A stretch of DNA of 64,000 bases from Rhodobacteraceae bacterium Alg238-R152 (GCA_900537125.1 UNRJ01000001.1:248001-312000); one strand, 5' to 3'. Counted from the first letter of the stretch, positions 44,568 through 54,704 are shown. Numbers and translations are program-made. The notes: generated by a model from the letters alone, not told the origin.

Positions 44568-45919
44568 ATCGCGTCTCCGTCTGCCAGCAGACCCAAATCA
44601 CGGGCGAGCTCTAGTTGCGCCAGCAGCTTGTCGTATTTGGCGTCGACGCCGTCAAGAGAGCGCAGCACGGATTGTTCGTAAACGTCGACCACTTCCAGAA
44701 CCGAGCGCTGACCGGCGCGGAACTGGGCTTCAAACAGCTTGTAGGTTTCGCGGCCCTCGCGGGCGAGTTGGTTGGCTTCGCGCTCCTGGCGTTCCAGGCT
44801 TTGGATGTTGCTTTCCAGACGCTTGCGGTCACGGGCGCCGTCTTCGCGGGCCTCATCAACCTGCCGGGCGGCAATGTCTTTTGACGCCTCAATGGCTTTT
44901 AAACGCGCGCCGGTGCCAAGGCCGAGACCAACGTCGTTTGAAAGGTTCAGGCCAGCGCTGTTGCCTTTGTTGGTGGTTCGGGCTGAGGCTTTGAGACCAG
45001 GCAGCTGGGCGGCGCGCTCCACAGTGGCCTGGGCCACGGAGCGCTCTGCCTCGGCGCGGGCGCGCAGGACGTCCAACGGTTCCACAGCCGGATAGGATTG
45101 CGCGGAGAAAGAAGGCGCCGGTTTCAGGGTAAAGGCGGTACCGGTCATGGCCTTGAGTTCGGCAAGTGCAGTGCCGGCACTTTCCGAGGCGGTTTCGCTT
45201 TTGGTTTCCAAGGTCTGGATCTTGCTGCGCACCATGCGCAGGTCACCCTTGTTGGAGACGCCGCCATCAACACGGCCCTGCACGATGCGATCAAAATGAT
45301 GAAGCTGTGCCAAGCCTCTATTGCCAACCTGGGCTTTCTCTTGGCCGCGCAAGCCTTTGATATAGAGGGCCAAAGCGGTGTAGGTGCGCTCGTTCAGGTC
45401 CTCAGAGAGGGTCACGGCGGCAACTTCGACATCGGCGGCCGCATATTCGCGTTCTGCTTTTTTACGCCCATGGTCAAACAGCACTTGTTCAAACACCAGA
45501 CCGGCAATCACGTCGCTGAGTGTGTTGAGTGAAATCTCCGGGCTTAAGGTTGGCAGCCAATTTTTGTTTTCGGCTTGGGCGCGCAGTTTGGCGGTTTGCA
45601 GCTGGGCCTCGGCGGAGCGACGCGAGGAGGTCAGGGCCACGTCAGCCACATGGCCTAGGGCGCTTTCGGCAGGCACCACAGATCGCCGGGCCAAGAGTGT
45701 GTTGAGAATTTCACTTTGTGCGTCTTTGTCTGCGTCTTGCTCAAAGCTGGTGCGCTTGCTGACTTCGGCGGCGGCCTCTGCTTGTTCAGGTTTGGCTTTG
45801 AGCAGACCCATGGGTTTGCTCATATCCGGCAGGTGCTCGCTCATATTGGCCATACAGCCGCTCAGGAGCGTCGCGCCCAGAAGCAGGGGCAGGCTGGTAG
45901 TGAGAGTGCGGCGGGACAT
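44564..45919 (-). CDS. TolC-family outer membrane lipoprotein of the type I system
   Basis: A 451-residue protein with a lipoprotein signal (TTSLPLLLGATLLSGCM, lipobox LSGC). Long helical, Ala/Glu/Arg-rich segments with two related halves are typical of outer membrane efflux channels. It would form the exit duct for the adhesin. The ATG at 45919 (MSRRTLTTSL) is chosen for the signal peptide; an ATG at 45943 would add 8 residues. Neither has a clear ribosome binding site, so translation may depend on readthrough from the adhesin mRNA. Confidence 0.88.
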   Translation of the reverse strand: MSRRTLTTSLPLLLGATLLSGCMANMSEHLPDMSKPMGLLKAKPEQAEAAAEVSKRTSFEQDADKDAQSEILNTLLARRSVVPAESALGHVADVALTSSRRSAEAQLQTAKLRAQAENKNWLPTLSPEISLNTLSDVIAGLVFEQVLFDHGRKKAEREYAAADVEVAAVTLSEDLNERTYTALALYIKGLRGQEKAQVGNRGLAQLHHFDRIVQGRVDGGVSNKGDLRMVRSKIQTLETKSETASESAGTALAELKAMTGTAFTLKPAPSFSAQSYPAVEPLDVLRARAEAERSVAQATVERAAQLPGLKASARTTNKGNSAGLNLSNDVGLGLGTGARLKAIEASKDIAARQVDEAREDGARDRKRLESNIQSLERQEREANQLAREGRETYKLFEAQFRAGQRSVLEVVDVYEQSVLRSLDGVDAKYDKLLAQLELARDLGLLADGDAI

Positions 45920-45954
45920 GGTGGCAGCGATAATCCGGGGCATTACATTTGAGA

Positions 45955-45975
45955 GGGGCGGCCTGTGGCCGCCCC
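45955..45975. terminator. Hairpin between adhesin and secretion genes
   Basis: A perfect 9-bp stem GGGGCGGCC/GGCCGCCCC with loop TGT lies 10 bases after the adhesin stop. There is no T-run. It probably acts as an attenuator or RNA-stability hairpin giving more adhesin mRNA than transporter mRNA (inference). Confidence 0.55.
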
Positions 45976-45984
45976 GAAGTTTCA

Positions 45985-48900
45985 TCAGATGATGACGTTG
46001 ATGTCTTGATCAACAATCAGGGTCACGCCGTCATTGCCCACTGTGTAGACATCATAAGATTCGCCTTCTATATCAACAGTTTGGTTGGTCTTGGTGGCGT
46101 CGGTGACCGTGATTTGGTCATCCGCACCGCCGTGGATCGTGAGCGTGTCAGAGGTGTCTGACAGATCTTTGATCTGGGCTTCGGTCAGCGTCAGGTTTGC
46201 ATCCGAGGCGTAGTCGAGCTCTATGCCTTCGATGTTGAAGTTGCCCGCCGCTGCGTGATCGAGTGTACCCGCGTTGGTGACATTGTCATCCAGCACCAGA
46301 AGCGTGTCAGACTGGTTGCCGGCATCATCGGTGGAGGCGATCACAAGGTGGGTGCCATCAGAGGCTTTGGGATTGAGCACATAAAGGGACTCGTCGCCGC
46401 CCAAGGCCACCTCGGTTGTCGCGAGTTCCGCAGTGGAGCCATCCTGGTTGAGGGCGTGCACCTCATAATCCTGGTTCTCTGTGCTGAGAGACAGGGAGGT
46501 CACATCGTCATCCGAAAAGGTCACCGACTGAACCACCGGGTTGGTGATCTCTGTGTCCACGGCAAAGGTGGCATTGGCTGTGGCTGTGTTGCCAGCGGCG
46601 TCGGTCACGGCAAGCGTGGCGTTAGCCGTGTAAGTGCCTTCGGGCAAGGCGCCGTTTTCGTAGGTCACAAACCAGTTGCCTGACGCGTCCGAGGTCGTCG
46701 TGCGCACGACACCATCCACCGTTACAACCACGGAGGAGTTGGCTTCGGTGGTGCCTTCGAGCACCACGCCGCCTTGCATTTGTGCGGCGTTCACAGGGGT
46801 GGCAAATACACCAGAAGATAGATCCACATTGATGGCGGTTGAAGTGTCGACATGTAGCGTGGAGGATGCGGTGGCGGTGTTGCCAGCCGCGTCCGTGGCG
46901 GTCACGGTCACCGGGGCGTCATATTCCCCTTGCGGGATGTCTGCGGCCGTAAAGTTGGCCGCCCAAGTGCCGTTGCCTGCAGCAGTGACGGTGCGAGAGG
47001 CCCCTGCGATCTGCACAACAACAGTGCTACCCGCATCAGCGGTACCGGTGAGGCTTACACCGCCTGCAACTTCTGCTGCGTTGGCAATATCGTCTCCGCC
47101 AGCTTGGCCGGTGTTGATGGCTGCGGACAGTTCGGTGTCCACGGCCACGGTGCCGGTGGTGGTGGCGCTGTTGCCAGCGGCGTCGGTTGCGGTGATGGAA
47201 ACGGTGCTGTTGTAGGTGCCCTGTGGGATTTCACCAGCAGCAAAAGTTGCCGCCCAAGCACCGTTTGCGGCGGTGGTGACAGTATGGGTCACACCTTGCA
47301 TTGTCACGGCCACGGAAGAGCCAGGCTCTGCGGTGCCGGTCAGGGTGAAACCACCGGCCACTTCGGTTGCATTGGCGGTGTTGTCGCCACCCAATTGGCT
47401 GGCATCCATCGCGGCAGAGATTTCGGTGTCCACGCGGAAGCTGTCGGAGGTGGAGGTAACGTTGCCGGCCAGATCGGTTGCGGTCACTGAGACGGAGGTG
47501 TCGTACGTGCCCTGCGGGATTTCACCAGCGGCGTAGGTGACGCTCCATGTGCCATCCCCGGCGGCGGTCACGGTGTGGGTCACACCTTCCACAGTCACAG
47601 CAACCGAGGAACCTGCCTCAGCGGTGCCGGTCAAGGTTACACCTGCGGCGGCCTCCGCGGCGTTGACAATATCGTCCCCCGCGATCGGTGAAGTGATGGT
47701 GGCCAGGCCGTCGGTGTCGATGTGCACCGTGAAGGTCTCGGTTTGGCTGTTGCCTGCGAGATCGGTTGCGGTGATCGACACGGTGCTGTCGTAGGTGCCG
47801 GTGCCAATGGCAGAAGCATCAAACGAGGAGGTCCATGTGCCGTCATCGCCAACGGTCACGGTTTGGGTCACACCTTCGAACTCGATCGACAGCGAAGACC
47901 CAGCTTCGCCAGTGCCGGAAAGCACCACGCCGTCAGAGGCTTCTGCGGCGTTGATGATGTTGTCACCCTCGACAATCCCCATATCCACACCGGGGGCAAT
48001 TGTGTCCACCTGCAGCGTGTCGGTTACGGTGGTCACGTTGCCGCGATCATCCGTGGAAGTGATGGTGATATCGGTGGTGTACTCGCCGGTGGAGAGCTCA
48101 GATGAGTCAAAGGTCACCGACCAAGTGCCGTCGTCCAGAACAGTGGTGGTTTGGGTCGAACCGTCGATTTCTACGGTCAGGGATGCGCCAGCCTCTCCGG
48201 TGCCGCTGATCACATGGCCGGTGGTGTGCTCGTCTTCATTCACAATGTCGCCGGTGGAGACTGTGCCGTCATTCACGGAGACGTCCGGTGGGGTGGTGTC
48301 AATGTCGACCGATGGGCCGTCCAGATTGTAGACTGTTCCATCAGGCGCTTCCACGGTGACGTTGACGTCATAAGCGCCATCGTCTGGCAAGGCGGTCGGG
48401 TCGAAGACCACCGCATAGATGCCATCGTCGCCAATTGTACCGGTACCGGTTTCACCACCAATGGTCACAATTACAGTTGAGCCAGGTTCACCCGTGCCGG
48501 TGATGGTTACGGTGTCGTCACCTGTGCCGCCAACCAAACGTGTAATGTCGGCATCATCAACGGTTGGTATGATTGTGGAGTCGCCATCATCCCCTCCGTC
48601 GCCGCCATCTCCATCATCGCCGTTGTCGCCATCCCCATTGTCGCCGTCGCCATCATCCCCGTTGTCGCCATCTCCGTTGTCGCCATCGCTACCATCTCCG
48701 CTGTCACCATCGCCACCGCCGACAGTTGAGGCAACTGCTGCAGCGCCGCCGAGGCCAAGCAGACCTGGTACCAGACCGGCGACTGGGGCCACCAAAGGTG
48801 CCACAACGGGTTCGACGCGTTCCAGATCAAGGAAGGTCAGCTGATCGTATTCGCTCCATTTGTCGGTCATGGAGAGCGTGTCGTACTGAGCAAAATACTG

Positions 48901-49191
48901 GTCGTTGATAGGGTCACCAAGCTCAACGGCTTGGAACTGCCCATCTTTGGACAGGAACAACTCACGCGCATCACCCAAGAAATAATTTTCAAGCGTGATT
49001 GTCTCGCCGGATACCAAGTGTATCACCAAATCGCCGCCGTCGTTCACATATCCGGCAACGTCAGCTGGGGAGAGGTTTAGGGAGATTTGCGAGGCCTGCT
49101 GCGAGGTTATAACGCCATTGGTCGCTTCTGCAGTTTGACCGCGTACAACAACTCCGTCCGTACCGCGGACGGCATAACTAAAACTACTCAT
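45985..49191 (-). CDS. BapA/LapA-like repeat adhesin secreted by the adjacent type I system
   Basis: A 1068-residue protein without a signal peptide. An N-terminal BapA prefix-like domain (about 1-100) is followed by a Pro/Ala/Val segment with GLVPGLLGLGGAAAVAS, then a Gly-Asp linker of about 45 residues. About seven Ig-like repeats of roughly 95-100 residues each carry a core like LTGTAEAGSSV and end in a VDT strand. The C-terminus (about 920-1068) has ITVTDATKTNQTVDIEGE and ends DQDINVII, where a type I secretion signal is expected. AGAGCGG lies upstream. It is the first gene of the operon and the evident substrate of the exporter. It is small for the class and shows no clear TAAG-type LapG cleavage site. 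Confidence 0.88.
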   Translation of the reverse strand: MSSFSYAVRGTDGVVVRGQTAEATNGVITSQQASQISLNLSPADVAGYVNDGGDLVIHLVSGETITLENYFLGDARELFLSKDGQFQAVELGDPINDQYFAQYDTLSMTDKWSEYDQLTFLDLERVEPVVAPLVAPVAGLVPGLLGLGGAAAVASTVGGGDGDSGDGSDGDNGDGDNGDDGDGDNGDGDNGDDGDGGDGGDDGDSTIIPTVDDADITRLVGGTGDDTVTITGTGEPGSTVIVTIGGETGTGTIGDDGIYAVVFDPTALPDDGAYDVNVTVEAPDGTVYNLDGPSVDIDTTPPDVSVNDGTVSTGDIVNEDEHTTGHVISGTGEAGASLTVEIDGSTQTTTVLDDGTWSVTFDSSELSTGEYTTDITITSTDDRGNVTTVTDTLQVDTIAPGVDMGIVEGDNIINAAEASDGVVLSGTGEAGSSLSIEFEGVTQTVTVGDDGTWTSSFDASAIGTGTYDSTVSITATDLAGNSQTETFTVHIDTDGLATITSPIAGDDIVNAAEAAAGVTLTGTAEAGSSVAVTVEGVTHTVTAAGDGTWSVTYAAGEIPQGTYDTSVSVTATDLAGNVTSTSDSFRVDTEISAAMDASQLGGDNTANATEVAGGFTLTGTAEPGSSVAVTMQGVTHTVTTAANGAWAATFAAGEIPQGTYNSTVSITATDAAGNSATTTGTVAVDTELSAAINTGQAGGDDIANAAEVAGGVSLTGTADAGSTVVVQIAGASRTVTAAGNGTWAANFTAADIPQGEYDAPVTVTATDAAGNTATASSTLHVDTSTAINVDLSSGVFATPVNAAQMQGGVVLEGTTEANSSVVVTVDGVVRTTTSDASGNWFVTYENGALPEGTYTANATLAVTDAAGNTATANATFAVDTEITNPVVQSVTFSDDDVTSLSLSTENQDYEVHALNQDGSTAELATTEVALGGDESLYVLNPKASDGTHLVIASTDDAGNQSDTLLVLDDNVTNAGTLDHAAAGNFNIEGIELDYASDANLTLTEAQIKDLSDTSDTLTIHGGADDQITVTDATKTNQTVDIEGESYDVYTVGNDGVTLIVDQDINVII
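48581..48720 (-). repeat. Gly-Asp-coding low-complexity repeat in the adhesin gene
   Basis: Imperfect tandem units of 9-15 bases (forward reading: CCATCATCGCCGTTGTCG and variants) encode the GDGDNGDDGD linker between the N-terminal domain and the Ig-like repeats. Length variation between strains is likely. The Ig-like units that follow, about 46540-48540, are also repeated at DNA level with a period near 300 bases. Confidence 0.8.
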
Positions 49192-50034
49192 TGGATTACC
49201 GCTCTAGGTTGATCAGGCTTATGCCCTTGTTTGATTTGATGTGACTATAAATGTGACGGGTACGTAAGCCAATCACTTTTTTGCCACATTTGTATAAAAC
49301 TAAGGGTTTTCGCAGTTTTTGGGCGGCATTACCACAGTGTTGCGCCTAAGCGGCAGTACGTGTTGGGAAAAACGGCAGCATTCTTGGTCGTGGCTCAAGG
49401 ATTAGTGGCAATTGGATGTGGAACCTACAAAGATTGGGGCGACTTTGTGGCAGTGCTGAAATAGTAGGCATGTTTGAGATGCGGCCGAAATTACACAATC
49501 ATAGGTAGTGTTGTCTTTCGGGTTTTGGATGTGGGGTCAGGAAATTCCCCCTTGACCTGGGCCGGTGAGCTGATCAGCGCCTACAAAAATGGACGACATC
49601 GGGTGGGGTCGTCGGTGAAAGGTCTGGCGGAAATTGGCCGACAAAGCCAGTGCGACAAATGTGCAATCAGCACTTGAAATGTAAGTGATTGTGAATGCGT
49701 CCAAAAATTGATGATTTGGACGTTCAGGTTAAGAAATTCGGGTATCGTCGAGGCGGGAAAGTGGACAAAGACCAGAGCAATCGCGCCAACACGCAAAAAG
49801 ACGCTTATTCTCGGCTGATAACAGCCGGTTAACGAGTTTGTCATTTGGGCGTGAGCGCCTTAGACGCCAGATGTCTTTGGTTGTCAGGACACGTCTGGGA
49901 TGGCGTGCCGGAGGGGCGTTGGCCCGTTTTAAAGCGACTGAGGACACTTGAGTGGATATCCGAACTGGGCTGGTCGTGCGGCGCGGTTTGGGTTCAAAAC
50001 AGTCCCCCCAAATGTGGGGAAATGGAGACAGACT
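49192..50034. other. Long intergenic region between adhesin and porin genes
   Basis: This 843-base gap lies between two divergent genes, the - strand adhesin operon and the + strand porin. Open frames occur on both strands but have no family signature and mostly lack ribosome binding sites. The length suits extended regulation of the adhesin and porin promoters. No tRNA, insertion sequence or strong inverted repeat was recognised. Confidence 0.6.
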
Positions 50035-51150
50035 ATGGTTGGATTGAAACAATCTGTATGGGTCGCACCAATAGCATTGGTGGCGGGCAGTGTTGCAATG
50101 ACGTCTGCGGCGTCAGCGCAGGAGGGTTTTCGGTTTTACGGGTCCCTGAACGGAGCCGTCACCAGCGTGGATGATGGCGTTGAGCGTCGCAACGAGTTCA
50201 GCGACAACAGCAACGCACCAAGCCGGATTGGTGCGTGGTACGAGATGGGGACGAACAACGGTACGCTGAAGTTCAACTTTGAAACCGCATTGGGATTTCG
50301 AGGCACGTCTAGCTTGAGCATGGATTCCAGTGATGATTTCTTTGACTGGGACAAAACAGACTTGCGTAAGTTTGAGGCCATTTATGAGACCGAAAACGCG
50401 GGGACACTCTACTTTGGTCAGGGGTCTATGGCGGCAGATGGGATTTCTGGCGGCACTGACCTGTCTGGCACGGATTTGAGCGGCACAGTGGCGGTGGCCG
50501 ATACTGCGGGTGGTTTTGCGTTCCAGCCGAAAGGTGGCGGAGCGGCGGGGCCGAGCATCGGCGACGTATTTAAAGACTTTGACGGTAGCCGGAAAGGTCG
50601 CGTGCGTTATGACACGCCGAGCTTTGGTGGGTTTGTTGTTTCCGCATCTGCTGGGACCGAAATCCTGAAGGACAATGATGACACCAATTTCTATGACGTG
50701 GCACTGCGCTATGGCTCTGATTTTGGCGACACCACCTTTAGGGCGACGTTGGCGTATGCACAGACTGAGGGTGCAGCGGATGACGCAAAATCCGTATTGG
50801 GTTCGGTAGGGGCGTTGCACAATCCAACTGGCATCAGTGGGACGGTGAGCTTGGGTCAAAACGATCGCGACAGCGGGCTGAAGAGCGATTATGTCTATGC
50901 CAAGGTTGGCCTTCAGCGCGATTGGTTCAGCTTCGGCCGCACCCACTTGTCCGTTGACGCCTATCGCGGCAACGATATGTCAGCCTCTGGCGACAAGTCT
51001 GTCAGCTACGGTATCGAGGCGGTGCAGAAGATCGACAACGCCAATGTGGACCTGTTTTTCAGCTATCACCAACATGGGTACGACGTGACCACAGGCACAA
51101 CCTATAATGACATCGACGCCTATATGGTGGGTGCGCGCTGGAGCTTCTGA
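50035..51150 (+). CDS. Outer membrane porin, paralogue 1
   Basis: A 371-residue beta-barrel protein. The signal peptide is MVGLKQSVWVAPIALVAGSV with cleavage near ASA-QEG. Alternating amphipathic strands follow, and the chain ends in a terminal Phe (ARWSF) as needed for BAM assembly. It shares [17 protein letters not shown] and QGSMAADG with the second porin at 51473, so the two arose by duplication. GGAG 7 bases upstream supports the ATG. It probably forms a general or anion-selective pore. Confidence 0.87.
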   Translation: MVGLKQSVWVAPIALVAGSVAMTSAASAQEGFRFYGSLNGAVTSVDDGVERRNEFSDNSNAPSRIGAWYEMGTNNGTLKFNFETALGFRGTSSLSMDSSDDFFDWDKTDLRKFEAIYETENAGTLYFGQGSMAADGISGGTDLSGTDLSGTVAVADTAGGFAFQPKGGGAAGPSIGDVFKDFDGSRKGRVRYDTPSFGGFVVSASAGTEILKDNDDTNFYDVALRYGSDFGDTTFRATLAYAQTEGAADDAKSVLGSVGALHNPTGISGTVSLGQNDRDSGLKSDYVYAKVGLQRDWFSFGRTHLSVDAYRGNDMSASGDKSVSYGIEAVQKIDNANVDLFFSYHQHGYDVTTGTTYNDIDAYMVGARWSF

Positions 51151-51179
51151 TCCTGAAGGACTATATATGAGCGATGAGA

Positions 51180-51206
51180 AAGGCGGCCGTTTTGGCCGCC
51201 TTTTTT
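51180..51206 (+). terminator. Terminator after porin 1
   Basis: GGCGGCC and GGCCGCC pair around GTTTT, extended by A-T pairs, and are followed by six T. Porin 2 therefore has its own promoter. Confidence 0.9.
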
Positions 51207-51472
51207 ACGTGCGGGTCCTGAGGCAAGTACTGTTTTGGCACTGCGGATTTTTGCTACAGGGCAAATCGTGTTACGGTGTGGGCAGGAGTACGCGGCAAGG
51301 CGCAATTTTGCTTTTGGCCAACATGCTTCGGATAGAATTTTGCGCGGATTGGGCCGTGTGCAATTGATTGCTGGGACGGCCATTTGGTTGGTCCGGCGTG
51401 CGCCGTTGGGCGCAATATGACTTCTGATGTGCATATTTGACGGCTTGGACCGTTGGTGAGGGAGTGTTTGAG

Positions 51473-52591
51473 ATGAAAAGTGTTTTTTTAAGCAAAGGTG
51501 CCGTGGTTCTGAGTTTGGGGCTTGCTGGCGGTGTCGCGGCCACTGGCGCCGCTGCTCAAGAGAACAACGCGCGGTTCTACGGGTTTTTCAACCTGATCGG
51601 AACAAGTACGGACGACGGTTTTCAGACCAACACCAAATTGGTTGATAACTCCAATGCGCCAAGCCGGATTGGGCTATGGTGGGAAAACCCCGTAGGCGCG
51701 GGCACGTTGAAGTTCAATTTCGAAACCGCAATGGGGCTGCGCGGGTCGTCGTCGCTGAGCATGACCAATCAGGACCCGGATTTTGTGAATTACTCCCGCA
51801 CCAGCTTGCGGAAAGTTGATTTCAGTTGGGGCGGCGACTTTGGCACGATTTATGCAGGTCAGGGCAGTATGGCCGCCGATGGGATGACGGGGGCGGATGA
51901 TTCCGGAACCGGGTATATTTCGACATCCGCTGTGGCCGATGTGTCGGGCGGGTATACGTTTCGGATGACAGGATCAGGGACGCCAGGGCCGACGGTTGGC
52001 GCGGTGTTTAGCGATTTTGACGGCGGGCGATTGGGGCGTATCCGCTATGATTCACCAACGTTTGGACCGGGATTTTCGGTCGGGGCCTCGGTGGGGGAGA
52101 ACATCCTCGTTTCGGGCAATGATGATATCAACTACGATCTGGCACTGCGTTTTTCTCAAGACAATGGCGCCATGAAATATGACGCACGTTTGGGCGGGCT
52201 GTGGGTTGATGGGCGCAATGGCAATGCAGATAACTCTGCTGTGGTGGGATCATTCAGTGTTTTGAACGTGTCCACTGGGTTGAATGGCAAGATCGGCGCG
52301 GGGTGGCGCGATAACAGCGGGCTGGGCAGCAATTATGTCTATACCAAGCTGGGTGTGCGCAGAGATTGGTGGCAGGCAGGCGAAACCCGGCTCTCGGCGG
52401 ATTTCTTCTGGGGCAATGACAGTGTTCTGGCTGGGGATGACGGATTTACCTGGGGCCTTCAGGCGACGCAGGTGATCGAAAATGCCAACGCAGAACTCTA
52501 TCTTGCTTATCGTCAGCACAGTTATGACCAGCCAGGTGCAAGTTTTGAGGATGTTGGTGCCTGGGCCTTTGGTGGGCGTTGGTTCTGGTAA
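51473..52591 (+). CDS. Outer membrane porin, paralogue 2
   Basis: A 372-residue paralogue of the preceding porin. The signal peptide [20 protein letters not shown] is probably cleaved after AAA near QENNARFYG. The C-terminus ends in an aromatic (GGRWFW). Sequence differs strongly in the loops, e.g. TGADDSGTG in place of the repeated DLSGTDLSG of porin 1, suggesting different selectivity. GAGGGAG 8 bases upstream supports the ATG. Confidence 0.87.
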   Translation: MKSVFLSKGAVVLSLGLAGGVAATGAAAQENNARFYGFFNLIGTSTDDGFQTNTKLVDNSNAPSRIGLWWENPVGAGTLKFNFETAMGLRGSSSLSMTNQDPDFVNYSRTSLRKVDFSWGGDFGTIYAGQGSMAADGMTGADDSGTGYISTSAVADVSGGYTFRMTGSGTPGPTVGAVFSDFDGGRLGRIRYDSPTFGPGFSVGASVGENILVSGNDDINYDLALRFSQDNGAMKYDARLGGLWVDGRNGNADNSAVVGSFSVLNVSTGLNGKIGAGWRDNSGLGSNYVYTKLGVRRDWWQAGETRLSADFFWGNDSVLAGDDGFTWGLQATQVIENANAELYLAYRQHSYDQPGASFEDVGAWAFGGRWFW

Positions 52592-52769
52592 CCTTGGCAG
52601 GTTGCTTTGTGGGCAAAGGATTGGAGGTGCCGTCACATCCCGCTCATGCTTGCACTTTTGGAGCGTTTGCCCTTGCACCGGGGCGCGGGGGGCACTAGAA
52701 GAGCACAAATTTTTCTGGATTGCGCGCGGGCTGTCATGTGCCGCGCGCCGCTACTTATGGGGACTCCTG

Positions 52770-54104
52770 ATGCAGGTTACCGAGACGCTGAACGAAGGTC
52801 TGAAACGCGGCTATTCCATCACAGTGGAAGCTGCTGAGCTGACCGCGACTGTGAACGAAAAGCTGAAAGAAGCGCAGCCGGAAATCGAAATGAAAGGTTT
52901 CCGCAAAGGCAAAGTGCCGATGCCACTTCTGAAAAAGCAGTTTGGCGAGCGTCTGTTGGGCGAAGCCATGCAGGAAACCATCGACGGTGCGATGAACAAG
53001 CACTTTGAAGAGTCCGGTGACCGCCCAGCGATGCAGCCAAAAGTCGAAATGAAAGACGGCGAAAACTGGAAAGAAGGCGACGACGTTGAAGTCGAGATGT
53101 CTTATGAAGCTCTGCCAGAGATTCCAGAAGTTGACCTGAAAAGCATCAAACTGGAAAAAATGGTTGTGAAAGCAGCCGAAGCGGATGTGGACGAAGCGTT
53201 GGCCAACCTGGCCGAAACAGCGCAGGACTTCAAAGCCCGCAAAAAAGGCTCCAAAGCTAAAGACGGCGACCAGGTTGTGATGGACTTCGTGGGCCGCATC
53301 GACGGCGAAGCCTTTGACGGCGGTGCCGGCGAAGAGTTCCCACTGGTGTTGGGCTCGGGTCAGTTCATCCCTGGCTTTGAAGAGCAGCTGGTTGGCGTGA
53401 AAGCCGAAGAAGAAAAAGACGTGACCGTAAACTTCCCAGAAGAGTACGGCGCTGAAAACCTGGCTGGCAAAGAAGCTGTGTTCTCTTGCGTCATCAAAGA
53501 AGTGAAAGAGCCGGTTGCCGCGGAAATCAACGACGAGCTGGCCACCAAGTTTGGTGCCGAAGACCTGGCTGGTCTGAAAACTCAGGTGACTGAGCGTTTG
53601 GAAGCTGAATACGCTGGTGCGGCACGTGCCGTAACCAAGCGTGGCCTGCTGGACGCGCTGGACAAGCTGGTCTCCTTCGATCTGCCACCATCCCTGGTGG
53701 AAGCGGAAGCTGGCCAGATTGCACACCAGCTGTGGCACGAAGAAAACCCTGAGGTGGAAGGCCACGACCACCCAGAAATCGAACCAACAGATGAGCACAA
53801 TGCACTGGCCGAGCGCCGCGTGCGTTTGGGCCTGCTGCTGGCAGAGCTGGGTCAGAAAGCCGAGGTTGAAGTGACCGACGCAGAGATGACCCAAGCGATC
53901 ATGAACCAGGCACGTCAGTACCCGGGTCAAGAGCGTCAGTTCTTTGAGTTTGTTCAGCAGAACCAGCAGATGCAGCAGCAGATGCGTGCGCCAATCTTTG
54001 AAGACAAAGTTGTCGACTATGTTTTTGAACTGGCTGAGATGACAGATAAAGAGGTCTCCAAAGACGACCTGCAAAAAGCCGTAGAGGCACTGGACGACGA
54101 ATAA
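52770..54104 (+). CDS. tig: Trigger factor
   Basis: A 444-residue ribosome-associated chaperone and peptidyl-prolyl isomerase. The N-terminal ribosome-docking motif is GFRKGKVPM (G-F-R-x-G-K-x-P). A FKBP-like PPIase domain (about 150-245, with [19 protein letters not shown]) and a helical C-terminal chaperone domain follow. The start [11 protein letters not shown] at 52770 matches the family, with GGGG upstream. The usual downstream partner clpP is not next to it here. Lys- and Glu-rich codon use indicates high expression. Confidence 0.97.
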   Translation: MQVTETLNEGLKRGYSITVEAAELTATVNEKLKEAQPEIEMKGFRKGKVPMPLLKKQFGERLLGEAMQETIDGAMNKHFEESGDRPAMQPKVEMKDGENWKEGDDVEVEMSYEALPEIPEVDLKSIKLEKMVVKAAEADVDEALANLAETAQDFKARKKGSKAKDGDQVVMDFVGRIDGEAFDGGAGEEFPLVLGSGQFIPGFEEQLVGVKAEEEKDVTVNFPEEYGAENLAGKEAVFSCVIKEVKEPVAAEINDELATKFGAEDLAGLKTQVTERLEAEYAGAARAVTKRGLLDALDKLVSFDLPPSLVEAEAGQIAHQLWHEENPEVEGHDHPEIEPTDEHNALAERRVRLGLLLAELGQKAEVEVTDAEMTQAIMNQARQYPGQERQFFEFVQQNQQMQQQMRAPIFEDKVVDYVFELAEMTDKEVSKDDLQKAVEALDDE

Positions 54105-54133
54105 GTCCAACCCCCGTTAACGGGACAGTGAGA

Positions 54134-54162
54134 GGCCGCTCCAGATTGGGGCGGCCTTTTTT
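54134..54162 (+). terminator. Terminator after tig
   Basis: GGCCGCTCC and GGGGCGGCC pair around AGATT, with T-G wobble, and are followed by six T. Confidence 0.88.
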
Positions 54163-54242
54163 GTTGTGCGAAGTGACGGGGCGACAGAGTTGACGTTGCA
54201 GTGGTGTAGGGATTGCATATCCTTAAGAGGAGGAGAGCATCT

Positions 54243-54656
54243 ATGGGTTACACTACATTCGACAAAGCTGGATATGACGCGTTCAAAGCCAATGACCGCG
54301 ACGGGGTGGTGCATATGCTGAACCTGGTTAAGCTGCGCGCGCAGGCGGAGTACGCGGATGGACGCGTGGCAACCGGGGCGGAGGCTTATGCGGCTTATGG
54401 GCGCGAGAGCGCGGCAACCTTTGCCAAACTGGGCGGCAAGATCATCTGGCGCGGCGACATGGAGCAGATGCTGATAGGGCCCGAGAAACACTGGGATCTG
54501 TGTTTTATTGCCGAATATCCCAGCGTGGAAGCCTTCACCTCGATGCATAAGTATCCGGAATACCGCGCGGCGGTGGAGCATCGCCAGGCAGCTGTGGAAG
54601 ACAGCCGGTTGATCCGGATGGCGCCTAAAGATTTGGGCGGGAATTTTGGCGCATAA
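54243..54656 (+). CDS. DUF1330-family protein
   Basis: A 137-residue dimeric alpha-beta barrel-like protein of the DUF1330 group. Characteristic segments are VHMLNLVKLRAQAEYADG, YAAYGRESA and the late YPSVEAFTSMHKYPEYRAAVEHR. The family is found alone and has no established function. AAGAGGAGGAG precedes the ATG at 54243. A strong terminator follows directly after the stop codon. Confidence 0.85.
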   Translation: MGYTTFDKAGYDAFKANDRDGVVHMLNLVKLRAQAEYADGRVATGAEAYAAYGRESAATFAKLGGKIIWRGDMEQMLIGPEKHWDLCFIAEYPSVEAFTSMHKYPEYRAAVEHRQAAVEDSRLIRMAPKDLGGNFGA

Positions 54657-54659
54657 AAA

Positions 54660-54687
54660 AGCCCCGGCGATTGGCCGGGGCTTTTTG
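54660..54687. terminator. Bidirectional terminator
   Basis: The 9-bp stem AGCCCCGGC/GCCGGGGCT, with loop GATTG, has an A-run on the left and T-run on the right. It can end both the DUF1330 gene and the convergent HlyD-family gene. Confidence 0.9.
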
Positions 54688-54704
54688 TTTTATGTGTTAT
54701 GGGG

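Noticed and set aside
48581..48720. CRISPR-like short tandem repeat
   Set aside because: Units are contiguous, in frame and encode a Gly-Asp linker; no spacers or cas genes.
49192..50034. Small RNA or extra gene in the adhesin-porin gap
   Set aside because: No recognisable RNA structure, terminator pair or coding signature was found on either strand.
52755..54110. 451-codon - strand open frame opposite trigger factor
   Set aside because: Phe- and His-rich product typical of the complement of Lys/Glu-rich coding sequence; tig has clear motifs.
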